Assembly (NCBI GenBank): GCA_944323485.1
Contig: CALUSR010000001.1
Span: 546,123 to 609,937, forward strand
DNA from: Candidatus Gastranaerophilales bacterium
GTDB lineage: Bacteria; Cyanobacteriota; Vampirovibrionia; Gastranaerophilales; CAJFVJ01
Reading direction: 5' to 3'
Length of the DNA: 63,815 nucleotides
In this document: piece after piece, positions 17,091-26,752 of the stretch
How positions within the stretch are numbered: position 1 is the stretch's first letter
Layout of the letters: every line of letters begins with the position of its first letter
The notes under the pieces: model-generated
The model's database searches: none
The model's input: only the letters and a program-made list of their open reading frames with translations
Told to the model about the DNA's origin: nothing
Translations under genes and position numbers: made by a program

Positions 17091-18924
17091 ACATCATTCC
17101 CAAATATAATAAAATACCATCGCCTATTGCTTTAACTGTTTTCTTTTGTCTTTTTGAAGATTGCATATCTTTTCTTTCGTCAGGATTTGAAATGTATCCG
17201 ACTTCGACAAGAATTGAAGGAGCTTTTGTATGGTTGATGACATAAAATCTTGCTGTTTGCAAACCTCTATCAGGGCTATCTACGCTCAGTGTCAGGTAAT
17301 TATGGACAATCTGGGCGAGAGATTTGCTCTGAGGCTGATACCAGTAAGTTTCAAGACCTTTAACATCCGAACGTGTAAAGGAGTTGATGTGTATACTGAC
17401 AAAAGCGTTCGGATTTATTTCATTTGAAATTTCGCTTCTTCTTTGAAGAGAAAGCGTTTCATCCTTATCTCTTGTCATAATTACTTTAACACCGTTCTTT
17501 TGGAGATAATCTCTAAGTTTTTGAGATAATTCAAGAGTAAGGTCTTTTTCGTTGACATTATCTCTTATTGCCCCGTAATCAGAACCTCCGTGACCTGCAT
17601 CAATTACGACGGTAGTTCCTTTTTTGATGATGACTGTTCCCTGTTTTTGGACATTTTCTTTCAGGAATATTGTCAGTTCTTTCCCGTCAGGCTTCAGTTC
17701 TATGGTCGCTTTAGCAGATGGATTAATCGGGATAGAGAAGATTTGTCCGTTTTTTGTGCCTTCAATAGGAGTTGCCGTAATTTTTCTGAATTGTTTTGTC
17801 TGAGCAAATGCTGATAGTATTTGCTCATTTGGTGATGTGAGATTGTAGAATTTCAGTTTTATTTCATCTTTTGTTTTAGAAATTGAGTGGTGGATAGCTT
17901 TATCAAATTTAAGGATTAATTTTGACGAATAGTTATTGAGGTTTATTGATTGTACTTCTGTAAGAGCAGAAACAGGAGCGTTGACTATATTTGATTTTTG
18001 TATGGTCAAAGTTTCTGCATTTGGGGATATAATTGCGTTGTATGCTCCAAAGTTTGATGTTTCCACAACTGCTCTTGCCGTTTGAGCATCGAAAGCACCA
18101 AAACGTACTTTATCTCCGTTTGGCAGGGTTATTGTTTTGTTTAAGTCAGGTTTTTGTACTTTGCTGAAGGGCATATCAATGACAAATCTGTTTGGAGCTG
18201 ATAATACAAACGGAGAGGCTACGGAAATAATACCCTTTCCTTTTATGACAACTTTATCCTGAATGGCTTCTATGTCCATAATTGTATATCTGGCAAGAAA
18301 TTCTTCCGAAATAGGAATTTGTACCCAGCCAGGCTCAGGTGTCGCAGATGGTTTTGAAACATGCAGACTTTGAGGTTTGTTTGTTGTTGATTTAGTTTTA
18401 CCGTCATCAACTATTACATTCAGGTTTGTATAGAAGGCGGTGTAGTCGACATTTGATTTTATATCAGGAGAAGATTGGTCTTCTTTGAAGATAAAAAAGC
18501 TATGGTCATAGTCATCTTTTTTGCTTCCGAGGTTGAAAGATATAGAGTTGCTTTTTACGGTCGGAGTGATTAATTTTGCCGATTCATCATCCTTGCAATA
18601 GAAGACTATTCTGACGACGTAGGGAGCTGTTGAAAATTGTGCGACTCTGACTTCTGTAACATTAGGATTGTTTAAAACAGCGGAGTTTTTGGGGTCAATG
18701 AGCTTTGCGTCATATATATCATATATTACCCGAAGAGGGCTGGAAAGAACGTGTCTTGAGAGTTTTATGTTTTGATACGTAGGATTTGTTCCCTGAATTA
18801 AGAGATTTTGCTGGGTACTGTCTATGCTAAGTGATTTTATAGAAAAACTCTCGGCAAGGGCTGTTGTCGATAACATAAGACAAACAAGAAATGAGAAAAT
18901 AATTCGTCCCCAACTCAAATTCAT
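17071..18924 (-). CDS. N-acetylmuramoyl-L-alanine amidase with AMIN-type domains
   Basis: 617 residues. A signal peptide covers about 1-24 (hydrophobic core, TALAES cleavage region). Two or more beta-rich AMIN-like segments follow in residues 25-420. The amidase_3 domain, about 430-612, has the zinc ligands in IDAGHGGSD, NEKDLTLE and VSIHINS, and the catalytic Glu in LVEVGYISN. It would cut the amide between MurNAc and the stem peptide during septal splitting; AMIN domains localise such enzymes to the septum or outer envelope. It forms an operon with murI. AmiC-like is the nearest description. Confidence 0.9.
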   Translation of the reverse strand: MNLSWGRIIFSFLVCLMLSTTALAESFSIKSLSIDSTQQNLLIQGTNPTYQNIKLSRHVLSSPLRVIYDIYDAKLIDPKNSAVLNNPNVTEVRVAQFSTAPYVVRIVFYCKDDESAKLITPTVKSNSISFNLGSKKDDYDHSFFIFKEDQSSPDIKSNVDYTAFYTNLNVIVDDGKTKSTTNKPQSLHVSKPSATPEPGWVQIPISEEFLARYTIMDIEAIQDKVVIKGKGIISVASPFVLSAPNRFVIDMPFSKVQKPDLNKTITLPNGDKVRFGAFDAQTARAVVETSNFGAYNAIISPNAETLTIQKSNIVNAPVSALTEVQSINLNNYSSKLILKFDKAIHHSISKTKDEIKLKFYNLTSPNEQILSAFAQTKQFRKITATPIEGTKNGQIFSIPINPSAKATIELKPDGKELTIFLKENVQKQGTVIIKKGTTVVIDAGHGGSDYGAIRDNVNEKDLTLELSQKLRDYLQKNGVKVIMTRDKDETLSLQRRSEISNEINPNAFVSIHINSFTRSDVKGLETYWYQPQSKSLAQIVHNYLTLSVDSPDRGLQTARFYVINHTKAPSILVEVGYISNPDERKDMQSSKRQKKTVKAIGDGILLYLGMMYEQQSK

Positions 18925-19026
18925 AATACTACCTTCGACTACTAACTTATATTATAATAATGATAATCTAAAAAAAGATTTCAGGACAAGTTTTTTGTTT
19001 TTTACAAAAAATACAAGAGGGCAAAT

Positions 19027-19380
19027 ATGGATACACAACACTATAAAAGAAAACGCTGGTATGATAAATATCCGAAAATTATTAAGATACTGGAACTTCT
19101 ACATCAGTATTCAGAGTCGGACAGGGAGATATTATTGAGGAATGTCATAGAAACGGCGAATATAATCAAAAAAAATCGTGTAGAATATGAACTTGTCAGT
19201 CTTGGAGTGGAGAAAGTAGCAGGGTTGTATCATTCACAGAATAAGAACAGATGGTATGACAGGAGTCCGTCATTAACAATGGCAATGAATGTTCTGACTG
19301 CTATGAATGAGGAAGATTTTTTGAATGTGGTAGATACGCTGTTTTTAATATTGTTTCATGATGAGATAAAAAATATTTGA
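19027..19380 (+). CDS. Hypothetical protein with duplicated RWYD-x2-P helical motif
   Basis: 117 residues, basic, soluble, not recognised. Two similar halves are visible: RWYDKYP at 10-16 followed by a hydrophobic helix and SESDRE, and RWYDRSP at 75-81 followed by a helix and NEEDFL. Each half looks like a helix-loop-helix unit with an aromatic cap. AGAGGG stands 6 bases before the ATG, supporting real translation. It is divergent from the amidase and directly upstream of the SAM riboswitch, with no terminator seen between. Confidence 0.6.
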   Translation: MDTQHYKRKRWYDKYPKIIKILELLHQYSESDREILLRNVIETANIIKKNRVEYELVSLGVEKVAGLYHSQNKNRWYDRSPSLTMAMNVLTAMNEEDFLNVVDTLFLILFHDEIKNI

Positions 19381-19420
19381 CCTGCGTAATGCTTTAGTTT
19401 AATATTCTATTGTTAAATAC

Positions 19421-19617
19421 AACTTATCAAGAGTGTACGCTCTACGTACAAAAGGCAGAGGGAACGGCCCTATGACGCCCGGCAACCTGTAAGATTAAAA
19501 ATATCGCACAAGGTGCTAATTCCGACGAAGCAACCCTTCGTAAGATAAGTTGGTGAAATAAGAATACTTATAAACCAACAACTCTATACTTGATAAGTGT
19601 ATGGGGTTATTTTTTTA
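19421..19617 (+). promoter_or_regulatory. SAM-I (S-box) riboswitch and expression platform upstream of metK
   Basis: The aptamer spans 19421-19551. P1 pairs AACTTATC (19421-19428) with GATAAGTT (19544-19551). Between them are the conserved S-box words: AGAGGGAACGGCCCTATGA, CGCCCGGCAACC, and AAGGTGCTAATTCC. Downstream, GTTGGT and ACCAAC (around an inner ATAAG/CTTAT hairpin) can form an antiterminator that uses the 3' side of P1. The alternative is a hairpin TATACTT/AGTGTA with AACC/GGTT base pairs, followed by seven T at 19610-19616. High SAM should favour P1 and termination, lowering metK expression. Confidence 0.93.
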
Positions 19618-19641
19618 TTCAATAAAAGGAGAAAATTTGAA

Positions 19642-20889
19642 ATGGTATCAAAAAGATTTTTCTTTACATCGGAATCTGTAACGGAAGGGCATCCTGATAA
19701 GGTTTGCGACCAGATTTCAGATGCAATTTTGGATGCTTTTTTGCTAAAAGATCCAAAATCAAGAGTCGCAGCAGAAACTTCCTGCACAACAGGAATGGTT
19801 CTTGTGAGCGGAGAGATTACATCTGATTGTTATGTTGATATTCCGAGCATAGTGAGAGAAACGGTTAAGAATATAGGATATGTTGATTCACAGGCAGGCG
19901 GATTTGATTACAAAACATGTGCTGTTCTGACAAGCATAGACGAGCAGTCACCTGATATTGCAGGCGGTGTTAACAATTCCCTTGAAACAAGAGAAACTTC
20001 TGAGCAGGATACAGGAGCAGGTGATCAGGGGATTATGTTCGGTTTTGCCTGCAATGAAACGAATGAGTTGATGCCTCTTCCAATCAGCATGGCTCACAGA
20101 CTTGCTTTAAAATTGACAGAAGTAAGAAAAAACGGAACTCTTCCATATCTTAGACCTGATGGTAAAACACAGGTTACTGTCGAATATGTTGATAACAAAC
20201 CGGTGAGAATTGATACAGTAATCATCTCAACCCAGCATGATCCTGAAATAAACGGTGAAACTGATAACGCAAAAGTTCAGCAGATTATATCAAAAGACCT
20301 GATGAAATATGTAATAGAACCTGTTTTTGCTGAATATTCAATAAAACCCGACTCAAAAACAAAATATCTCATCAACCCTTCAGGAAGATTTGTTGTCGGC
20401 GGCCCTCAGGGAGATGCCGGTTTGACCGGGCGTAAGATTATTGTTGATACCTACGGCGGATATTCCCGTCATGGCGGCGGAGCTTTCAGCGGTAAAGATC
20501 CTACAAAAGTTGACAGAAGTGCTGCTTATGCCGCAAGATACGTTGCAAAAAATATTGTTGAAGCAGGGCTTGCAGACAAATGCGAAATTCAGCTGAGTTA
20601 TGCAATCGGTGTTGCAAAACCGATTTCTATTCTTGTTGATACTTTCGGTACAGGCAAAATTTCTGATGATGAAATAAGTGCACTTGTTGATAAGAATTTT
20701 GATTTGAGACCTTCTGCAATTATCAAAAACTTTGACCTGACAAATCTGCCTGCTAAAAACGGCGGTAAATTCTACCAGAAACTCGCTGCTTACGGGCATG
20801 TGGGTCGTGTAGACTTTGATGTTCCCTGGGAAAAAACAGATAAGGCTCAACTCTTGAAAGAACAAGCAGCTTCATGCGCAAGAGTTTAG
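19642..20889 (+). CDS. metK: S-adenosylmethionine synthetase
   Basis: 415 residues from the ATG at 19642, which is preceded by AAAAGGAG; an upstream frame to 19597 lies inside the riboswitch terminator and is rejected. The protein has [24 protein letters not shown], the GDQGIMFG motif, and the [17 protein letters not shown]-loop-like motif. It makes SAM from methionine and ATP, as a tetramer. Control by the SAM-I riboswitch directly in front gives product feedback. Confidence 0.97.
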   Translation: MVSKRFFFTSESVTEGHPDKVCDQISDAILDAFLLKDPKSRVAAETSCTTGMVLVSGEITSDCYVDIPSIVRETVKNIGYVDSQAGGFDYKTCAVLTSIDEQSPDIAGGVNNSLETRETSEQDTGAGDQGIMFGFACNETNELMPLPISMAHRLALKLTEVRKNGTLPYLRPDGKTQVTVEYVDNKPVRIDTVIISTQHDPEINGETDNAKVQQIISKDLMKYVIEPVFAEYSIKPDSKTKYLINPSGRFVVGGPQGDAGLTGRKIIVDTYGGYSRHGGGAFSGKDPTKVDRSAAYAARYVAKNIVEAGLADKCEIQLSYAIGVAKPISILVDTFGTGKISDDEISALVDKNFDLRPSAIIKNFDLTNLPAKNGGKFYQKLAAYGHVGRVDFDVPWEKTDKAQLLKEQAASCARV

Positions 20890-20905
20890 ATTTTTGAGCA
20901 AATAG

Positions 20906-20940
20906 ATGGGATAAGCTTTTTGAGGCTTATCCCATTTTTT
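20906..20940 (+). terminator. Intrinsic terminator after metK
   Basis: Stem TGGGATAAGC/GCTTATCCCA with an 8-base loop, followed by six T. Confidence 0.9.
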
Positions 20941-21015
20941 AATTATTAACTATCTTGTGTATTTTTAAATATAATTTTATAATTAATAAGCGAAATACAA
21001 AAGGAGGCACTTTAT

Positions 21016-21507
21016 ATGGCAAATATTAATTATAAAAATGTGATAGTAGGAGTTATCATATTTTTACTCTTGGGAGCTGTTTGTTATTTGATGTTCAAAC
21101 CGCAGCAGGTAGCTGTTCTCGATATAGAATCCGTTGTAAGCAGCTATGATAAGGCACTTGCCGTTGAAAAAGAAATCGGTGAAAAACAGCAAGAGCTTGT
21201 TGTTTTCTTGGATAAAGCAAAGAACGAAATCAACAAAGGCAAAACAGAAAAAGAAAAAGCCGAGTTGGATGCAAAATATACTGCAGAATACAACAAGAAA
21301 GCGTCAGAACTTGTTGAGTACAGCAAAAAAGAAATTGAAGCTGTAAGAAATGACATTACGGCAGCTGCACAAAAAGTTGCAAAGAAAAAAACAGGCTCTG
21401 ATGTGGTGTATGAAATTAAAGCTGTTGTAGCAGGCAATGTTGATATTACAGAAGATGTAAAAGCAGAGCTTGCAAAAAATAACAAAGAAACAGAAGCCAA
21501 AAAATAA
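21016..21507 (+). CDS. OmpH/Skp-like membrane-anchored coiled-coil protein
   Basis: 163 residues. One N-terminal membrane segment or uncleaved signal (about 8-27) is followed by VAVLDIESVVSSYDKALAVEKEIGEKQQEL, which resembles the start of OmpH/Skp periplasmic chaperones, and a long Lys/Glu-rich helical hairpin. Skp holds unfolded outer-membrane proteins. Length and charge pattern fit, but sequence likeness is limited to the first strand and helix. AAGGAGG precedes the ATG. It stands alone between two terminators. Confidence 0.55.
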   Translation: MANINYKNVIVGVIIFLLLGAVCYLMFKPQQVAVLDIESVVSSYDKALAVEKEIGEKQQELVVFLDKAKNEINKGKTEKEKAELDAKYTAEYNKKASELVEYSKKEIEAVRNDITAAAQKVAKKKTGSDVVYEIKAVVAGNVDITEDVKAELAKNNKETEAKK

Positions 21508-21532
21508 TTTTGAATTTCATACGGCTATAAAT

Positions 21533-21565
21533 AAAAAGGAACTCTAATCATCAGAGTTCCTTTTT
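21533..21565 (+). terminator. Intrinsic terminator after the OmpH-like gene
   Basis: AAAAAGGAACTCT/AGAGTTCCTTTTT stem with loop AATCATC. The A-run and T-run on both sides make it potentially bidirectional. Confidence 0.85.
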
Positions 21566-21683
21566 ATTATCCTGTCAGGTGATTTTGTCGGATAGTTTTT
21601 TATTTTGATATTTTAGAAGGGTGAGTTATTTTCAATAAATATGTTTTCACATAAAATCCTCATATAAAGAGGAGGAGATAATA

Positions 21684-22562
21684 ATGACAACATCGCTGTT
21701 ATTACAAGCACCCTGCGTTGAAATGGAAAGATTGGAGAATTTGTGGTTTCAACTCAGCAAAACAGCCTGCAATTTGAAATGTAAAAATTGTTTTTTGAGC
21801 TGTACAAATAAATATAATGTGAAGAGTTTTCTTCAAATGGATAAGATAAAATCATCACTTCTTGATTCAAAAGATACTTTGAAGGCTGTTTATCTGACAG
21901 GAGGGGAACCGCTTATTCATCCTGATTTCAACAATATATTGAGGTTATGTCTGAAATTTGCTGACACGACAGTGCTGACAAACGGAACAATGCTGAATGA
22001 CAAGAAAACAAGATTTCTAAAACAAATTCAACAGGATTATTCTTATGAATTAATATTCAGAGTCAGCTTGGACAGCTATGATGAGAACAAAAATGATGCA
22101 ATCAGAGGTTATGGCAATTTCAGGAAAGTTCTATCGGGCATTCAAAATTTGTTAAAATATGATTTTAATCCGATTATCTCTGTTGTTAATTTTGAAGGAG
22201 AAGAAGAGGAATTAATCAAAAGCAAATTTGCAGAAGTGTTTAAGATAATCGACTTTGAAGTTGAGGATATTAACTTCAAAATAATTCCGCCTTTAAAACT
22301 AGGAGGTTGTAAAAATATTTATGGCGACTATTCTGATACTGATTTTGTGAGCACGGAGATGATGAAAAACAAAGAGTTTGATTGTAAAAACTCACGTATA
22401 GTCGCTGATGACGGTGTTTATGCCTGCGCATCTTTGGTAAATGATTTTAGGGGAAAAGTGGGGTCTTCCATGAAAGATTTTTCAAAAAGAGTTTTTCTTG
22501 AGTCAAATGCCTGCTATACTTGTGCTACATGCAAAACAAGGATGTTTAACAACAACTGGTAA
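21684..22562 (+). CDS. Radical SAM protein with C-terminal auxiliary-cluster (SPASM/twitch-like) cysteines
   Basis: 292 residues. The 4Fe-4S/SAM motif CNLKCKNC has Cys29, Cys33 and Cys36, and the SAM-binding TGGEP is at 72-76. The C-terminal 60 residues hold DCKNSRIVADDGVYACASL and NACYTCATC, the cysteine pattern of a twitch or SPASM domain that binds an extra Fe-S cluster. Such enzymes often modify peptides or build cofactors. No short precursor peptide gene is visible next to it, so the substrate is unknown. A GGAGGAG site precedes the ATG. It converges with fliI without a visible terminator. Confidence 0.85.
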   Translation: MTTSLLLQAPCVEMERLENLWFQLSKTACNLKCKNCFLSCTNKYNVKSFLQMDKIKSSLLDSKDTLKAVYLTGGEPLIHPDFNNILRLCLKFADTTVLTNGTMLNDKKTRFLKQIQQDYSYELIFRVSLDSYDENKNDAIRGYGNFRKVLSGIQNLLKYDFNPIISVVNFEGEEEELIKSKFAEVFKIIDFEVEDINFKIIPPLKLGGCKNIYGDYSDTDFVSTEMMKNKEFDCKNSRIVADDGVYACASLVNDFRGKVGSSMKDFSKRVFLESNACYTCATCKTRMFNNNW

Positions 22563-23897
22563 TCAGATATCAACATTAGCCATCATCTGCTTTAGAGTGT
22601 CTATTGTGTTTTTCATATTTACACTATCCTTGACTGATTGACGCAAAAAACCGTTTATTTGAGGCATGAGTTCGATTGCTATATCGAGTTTCGGGTTTGC
22701 ACCTGCCTGATACATCCCTACATCTATTAAGTCTTTATTCTCTCTGTATAACGCCAGAAGTGTTCTCATTTTTGCAGCAGCCTTCTGGTGTTCTGCATCG
22801 CAGATTTCCGTAAATAACCTGCTTATACTTCCTAGAACATCTATGGCGGGGTAATGGTTTTGCTCGGCGACTTTTCTTGATAAGAACACGTGACCGTCTA
22901 CGATACCTCTTACTGTATCAACAACTGGGTCGTTTATGTCATCGCCCTCCATCAATACTGTATAAAATGCAGTAATTGAGCCTTTTTGGCTTGTCCCTGT
23001 CCTTTCAAGAACTCTTTGCAACCATGAAAAAATAGATGGCGGATAACCTTTCATTGTGGGTGGTTCTCCGATTGATAAGCCCACCTCTCTTCCGGCGATG
23101 GCACATCTCGTTACGGTATCTGTCATAAGGAACACTTTTTTGCCCTGATCTCTAAAGTATTCACATACAGCCGTCGCAGACTGAAGCGCTTTCATTCTGA
23201 TAAGCGGGGGTTGGTCGCCTGTGGCACAGACGATGACTGATTTTGCCATACCCTGTGGTCCCAAGCTGTTTTCAACAAATTCTTTTACTTCACGACCACG
23301 TTCTCCTATCAGCGCCATAACGTTTACATCCGCATCAGAGTTTCTTGCAATCATCCCGAGCAGTGTACTTTTACCGACACCACTGCCGGCAAAAAGCCCC
23401 ATACGCTGTCCGCATCCAAATGTCAGAAGTGCATCGATTGCTCTTACCCCTGTCGAAAATTTTTCGCTGATAATCGGTCTTTCAAAAGGATCAGGCGGCG
23501 GACCTTCTATGGGTACCCATTTTGCTGTTGTCGTATCGAGCTTTTTTCCATCGATAGGGGCTCCAAGCGGGTTGATAAGACGCCCTAAAAGGAAATCTCC
23601 TACGGGGATATAAATTGATTTTCCTGTTGATGTGACAAGATTTCCCTGTCCTATTCCAGACCCGTCGTATAATAACAGTAGCTGTGCGACATCTCCTTTG
23701 AAAGCTACTACTTCTGCTGCTTTTTTTTCTCCGCTTGCTGTTTCTATATAGCACAGGTCGCCGATTTTCAGCCCCGGAAGTTTGACTTCGACCGTAAGGC
23801 CAAGAACCTTTGAAACACTTCCTTTGTAGATATAAAGAGGGGTTTTATCAATTATTTCAAGTGCCCGTTTTTTAATTTCTTCGACGCTTTTGCTCAT
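22563..23897 (-). CDS. fliI: Flagellum-specific ATP synthase FliI
   Basis: 444 residues. The Walker A loop GSGVGKST lies at 171-178, with Walker B in KVFLMTDTVTR. The RxxREVGLSIGEPP and GSITAFYTVLMEGDD motifs are those of the F1-beta-like FliI/YscN family. FliI is the hexameric export ATPase that feeds substrates to the FlhA/FlhB gate. It is the last gene of flagellar cluster II, 7 bases after flhA. Confidence 0.95.
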   Translation of the reverse strand: MSKSVEEIKKRALEIIDKTPLYIYKGSVSKVLGLTVEVKLPGLKIGDLCYIETASGEKKAAEVVAFKGDVAQLLLLYDGSGIGQGNLVTSTGKSIYIPVGDFLLGRLINPLGAPIDGKKLDTTTAKWVPIEGPPPDPFERPIISEKFSTGVRAIDALLTFGCGQRMGLFAGSGVGKSTLLGMIARNSDADVNVMALIGERGREVKEFVENSLGPQGMAKSVIVCATGDQPPLIRMKALQSATAVCEYFRDQGKKVFLMTDTVTRCAIAGREVGLSIGEPPTMKGYPPSIFSWLQRVLERTGTSQKGSITAFYTVLMEGDDINDPVVDTVRGIVDGHVFLSRKVAEQNHYPAIDVLGSISRLFTEICDAEHQKAAAKMRTLLALYRENKDLIDVGMYQAGANPKLDIAIELMPQINGFLRQSVKDSVNMKNTIDTLKQMMANVDI

Positions 23898-23904
23898 TTT
23901 AAAA

Positions 23905-26001
23905 CTACACTCCTATCCCGCTGTTTTGCCCTATTGTATCAATTGCTTCAACCCTTATATCTGTAATAAGTTCGCTGTAAGATATAACGACGATAGTCGG
24001 AATATGTCTTTCAAGCAGCTGGTACAGCGGCAGACGAATTCTCGGAGAACATAATATAACAGGCTGTCTTCCGATGACATGGTGTGCCCTCATGAGGGTT
24101 GATGCCGTAACTTCGATGAGCTCCTGAACCTGCATCGGGTTGAGCAGGAACATAGTTCCAAGTTCTGTTCTCTGGCAAGAATCGTCGAGAGTTTTTTCCC
24201 ATTCTGATGTAAGAGTAAGAGCATAGAGAGTTTTTCCTTCGCAGTTTGACAAACATATTTGACGTCCCAGTGCGGCACGGAGTCTTTCTGAGAGGATATC
24301 CGGCTCTTTTGAAAATCTTGCGTAATCGCAGAGTCTTTCGAATATGAATATGATATCTTTGATAGAAACTTTTTCTCTGATGAGATTGACAAAAATCTTT
24401 CTCAGGTCGCTTGTTGAGATGATAGCAGGAACGAGGTCGTTGACAAGTGTAGGATCCTGGCTCTTGACAAGTTCCATAAGCTTGAGGATATCTGTTTTGG
24501 TCATTACCTCATCTACATATTTACGGCAGCATTCTTGAAGGTGTGTAATAATTACATCCGTTGCTGTGACTCCGTTTATACCTTTTGATGGCGGAATTTC
24601 TTTTGGAAGAACCCAGATTGCTTGAGCCTGATATGTAGGATCGAGGCTTTCAACTGCCGATGGCGGTATAGGTACTCTTGAAGCACGCCATTGGTCTGCT
24701 ATTACCATCAGTTTACCTGGGTAAACTTTTCCTGTTGCGACGTTGTTGCCTCTGATAGCTATGAGGTATTCATTCGGGTCAAGGGCAGTACTGTCCATGA
24801 TTCTTATATTCGGGATGATATAACCCAGTTCATCCGTTACTCTTTGTCTTAAAGCCGCAATTTTTGCAAGGAGGTCGCCTTCCTGTTCCGGGTCAGCGAT
24901 GCTTAACAGCCCGCTGCCTACCTGCAGGCTTAAGATATCAACGCCGAGTCTTTCATACATTCTGTTAGGGTTAACCATATCCTGCATGTTTTGTTTTACA
25001 CTTTCGAGGTGTCCGAGTTGTTGTTGGACATCCTGTGATACGAGAACAGAGAAACCTGCAAGAGCTGTTATGATTGTGAACAGAGCAAAGAACCATCCCG
25101 GCAGACCTGTTATCGGGCTTGTTAAGACAATTAGCAAAAGGAATGCAGAAGCATAGAACAGACCGAACGGCTTGCTCATGAGCTGTCCTGCAAGGTCTTT
25201 ACCCAAGCTGGTGCTGTCTGCTGTTGCACGGGTCATTACAATACCGCTTGATACAGCCATTAACAGTGATGGGAGCTGAGAGGCAAGACCGTCACCTATT
25301 GTCAGGATTGTATATTTTGAAACAGCTTCCTCAAGGGGGAGTCCGTTCAAGCCCATCCCGATGGCAAGACCTCCTACGATGTTGATGATTACGATGATAA
25401 TACCCGCTATGGTATCTCCTTTTACGAACTTCATGGCACCATCCATGGAACCGAAGAGGGCGGATTCTCTTTGGAGGCTTTCTCTTCGTCTTACAGCTTC
25501 TTCAGGAGATATAAGTCCTGCGTTGAAGTCCGCATCGATAACCATTTGTTTGCCGGGCATGGCGTCGAGGGCGAATCTTGCGGAAACTTCGGCGATACGT
25601 TCGGAACCTTTTGTTATAACCATAAACTGGACAATTGTGATGATAAGGAAGATAACACCTCCGACAATCATATTACCGCCTGTAACGAAGTGTCCGAATG
25701 CTTCAATAGCTTCGCCGGCTTCGCCTTTTGCGAGAATAAGTCTTGTTGATGCGATACTCAAAACAAGTCTGAACATTGTTCCGAGAAGAATAATTGAGGG
25801 GAATGAAGCAAGTTCGAGAGGTTTTTGCACGAACAAGGATATCATTAACAGAACGATACCGAGGGTAATATTCAAACTGATTGAAGCGTCGATAACCCAG
25901 TTTGGCATTTCAACGAGCAAAATTAAGACAAGACAAACTACAAATATTGCTAAGAATATTTCACTGACAGGTATTGCAGGCATTTGTCCTTGTTGTGCCA
26001 A
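23905..26001 (-). CDS. flhA: Flagellar biosynthesis protein FlhA
   Basis: 698 residues, full length. About eight membrane helices occupy residues 15-330. The FHIPEP-type cytoplasmic loop RFALDAMPGKQMVIDADFNAGLI follows helix 4, and a soluble export-ring domain covers about 345-698. It is the proton-driven gate of the flagellar type III exporter. The soluble half has a second, free-standing copy at 7766-9247. It lies between fliH and fliI, and a Shine-Dalgarno-type GGAGGAG precedes the ATG. Confidence 0.96.
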   Translation of the reverse strand: MAQQGQMPAIPVSEIFLAIFVVCLVLILLVEMPNWVIDASISLNITLGIVLLMISLFVQKPLELASFPSIILLGTMFRLVLSIASTRLILAKGEAGEAIEAFGHFVTGGNMIVGGVIFLIITIVQFMVITKGSERIAEVSARFALDAMPGKQMVIDADFNAGLISPEEAVRRRESLQRESALFGSMDGAMKFVKGDTIAGIIIVIINIVGGLAIGMGLNGLPLEEAVSKYTILTIGDGLASQLPSLLMAVSSGIVMTRATADSTSLGKDLAGQLMSKPFGLFYASAFLLLIVLTSPITGLPGWFFALFTIITALAGFSVLVSQDVQQQLGHLESVKQNMQDMVNPNRMYERLGVDILSLQVGSGLLSIADPEQEGDLLAKIAALRQRVTDELGYIIPNIRIMDSTALDPNEYLIAIRGNNVATGKVYPGKLMVIADQWRASRVPIPPSAVESLDPTYQAQAIWVLPKEIPPSKGINGVTATDVIITHLQECCRKYVDEVMTKTDILKLMELVKSQDPTLVNDLVPAIISTSDLRKIFVNLIREKVSIKDIIFIFERLCDYARFSKEPDILSERLRAALGRQICLSNCEGKTLYALTLTSEWEKTLDDSCQRTELGTMFLLNPMQVQELIEVTASTLMRAHHVIGRQPVILCSPRIRLPLYQLLERHIPTIVVISYSELITDIRVEAIDTIGQNSGIGV

Positions 26002-26029
26002 TTTAGGTTTTACTCCTCCGATTGTTTAG

Positions 26030-26752
26030 TTAAGTGTTAAGTGCTTTTTTGAGTATTGCAAGCTGTGTTGAAAATTGTGCGTCTATTACCCCGCTTTTTG
26101 TTTCGACTATGCAGCTTCCACGGTCGATTTTGGGATTTTTTTCAAGAGTAACTTTAGTATCAGAGAAAGAAGACGGGATAAGCGAAGCGATATTTTCTTT
26201 TACTGTTTTTTCATCAGACGGGTTTATTTTTATTATAATGTGTTTTTCGTCTTTAGCTATATCAGAGAGCACTTCTGATAAGATATTTAATATAACCGTA
26301 TCGTCTTCTTCAATTTGTTTTTTCAAGAGTTTTTCCGCTATTTTAATTGAAATTTCTATTATATCATCTTTGTATTTATCGATAGCTTTTTCTTTGACGG
26401 CGAGCAGGGATGCTATTGTTTTTTTCAGTTCGTCGATATTTGTTTTTGCCATATTAAGCCCTTTTGCAAAGCCGTCTTTGATTGCTTGTTGTTTTATATT
26501 TTCCGCTTCGTCTTTGGCCCTTGATATGATGTTTCTATCATCGGTTCTTCTGTATCCACGGCGTCTGTCACCGCGTCTTCTCTCCTGCCGCTGTTGAAAG
26601 GTGTCAAGGAACTCTTCATCAGAGAATATGCCTGATTCGAGCAGGTTTTTTTTCGGAGTTTGCTCACGAACAGTTTCTTCAACAGGTTGTTCTTTTGCAG
26701 GCTCTTCTTTTTGAGGTGTATTGTGTTGTATTTTATTTTTTTTGATTATCAT
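26030..26752 (-). CDS. fliH: Flagellar assembly protein FliH
   Basis: 240 residues. The first 85 are charged and low-complexity (Glu/Pro/Arg), then a helical middle (AKDEAENIKQQAIKDGFAKG) and a C-terminal FliH/HrpE domain with KYKDDIIEISIKIAEKLLKKQI and KINPSDEKTVKENI. FliH is the peripheral stalk that holds FliI at the export gate. Its ATG overlaps the stop of the FliG-like gene by four bases (ATGA, 26749-26752). It sits in the usual place before the ATPase genes, though flhA is inserted between fliH and fliI. Confidence 0.88.
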   Translation of the reverse strand: MIIKKNKIQHNTPQKEEPAKEQPVEETVREQTPKKNLLESGIFSDEEFLDTFQQRQERRRGDRRRGYRRTDDRNIISRAKDEAENIKQQAIKDGFAKGLNMAKTNIDELKKTIASLLAVKEKAIDKYKDDIIEISIKIAEKLLKKQIEEDDTVILNILSEVLSDIAKDEKHIIIKINPSDEKTVKENIASLIPSSFSDTKVTLEKNPKIDRGSCIVETKSGVIDAQFSTQLAILKKALNT

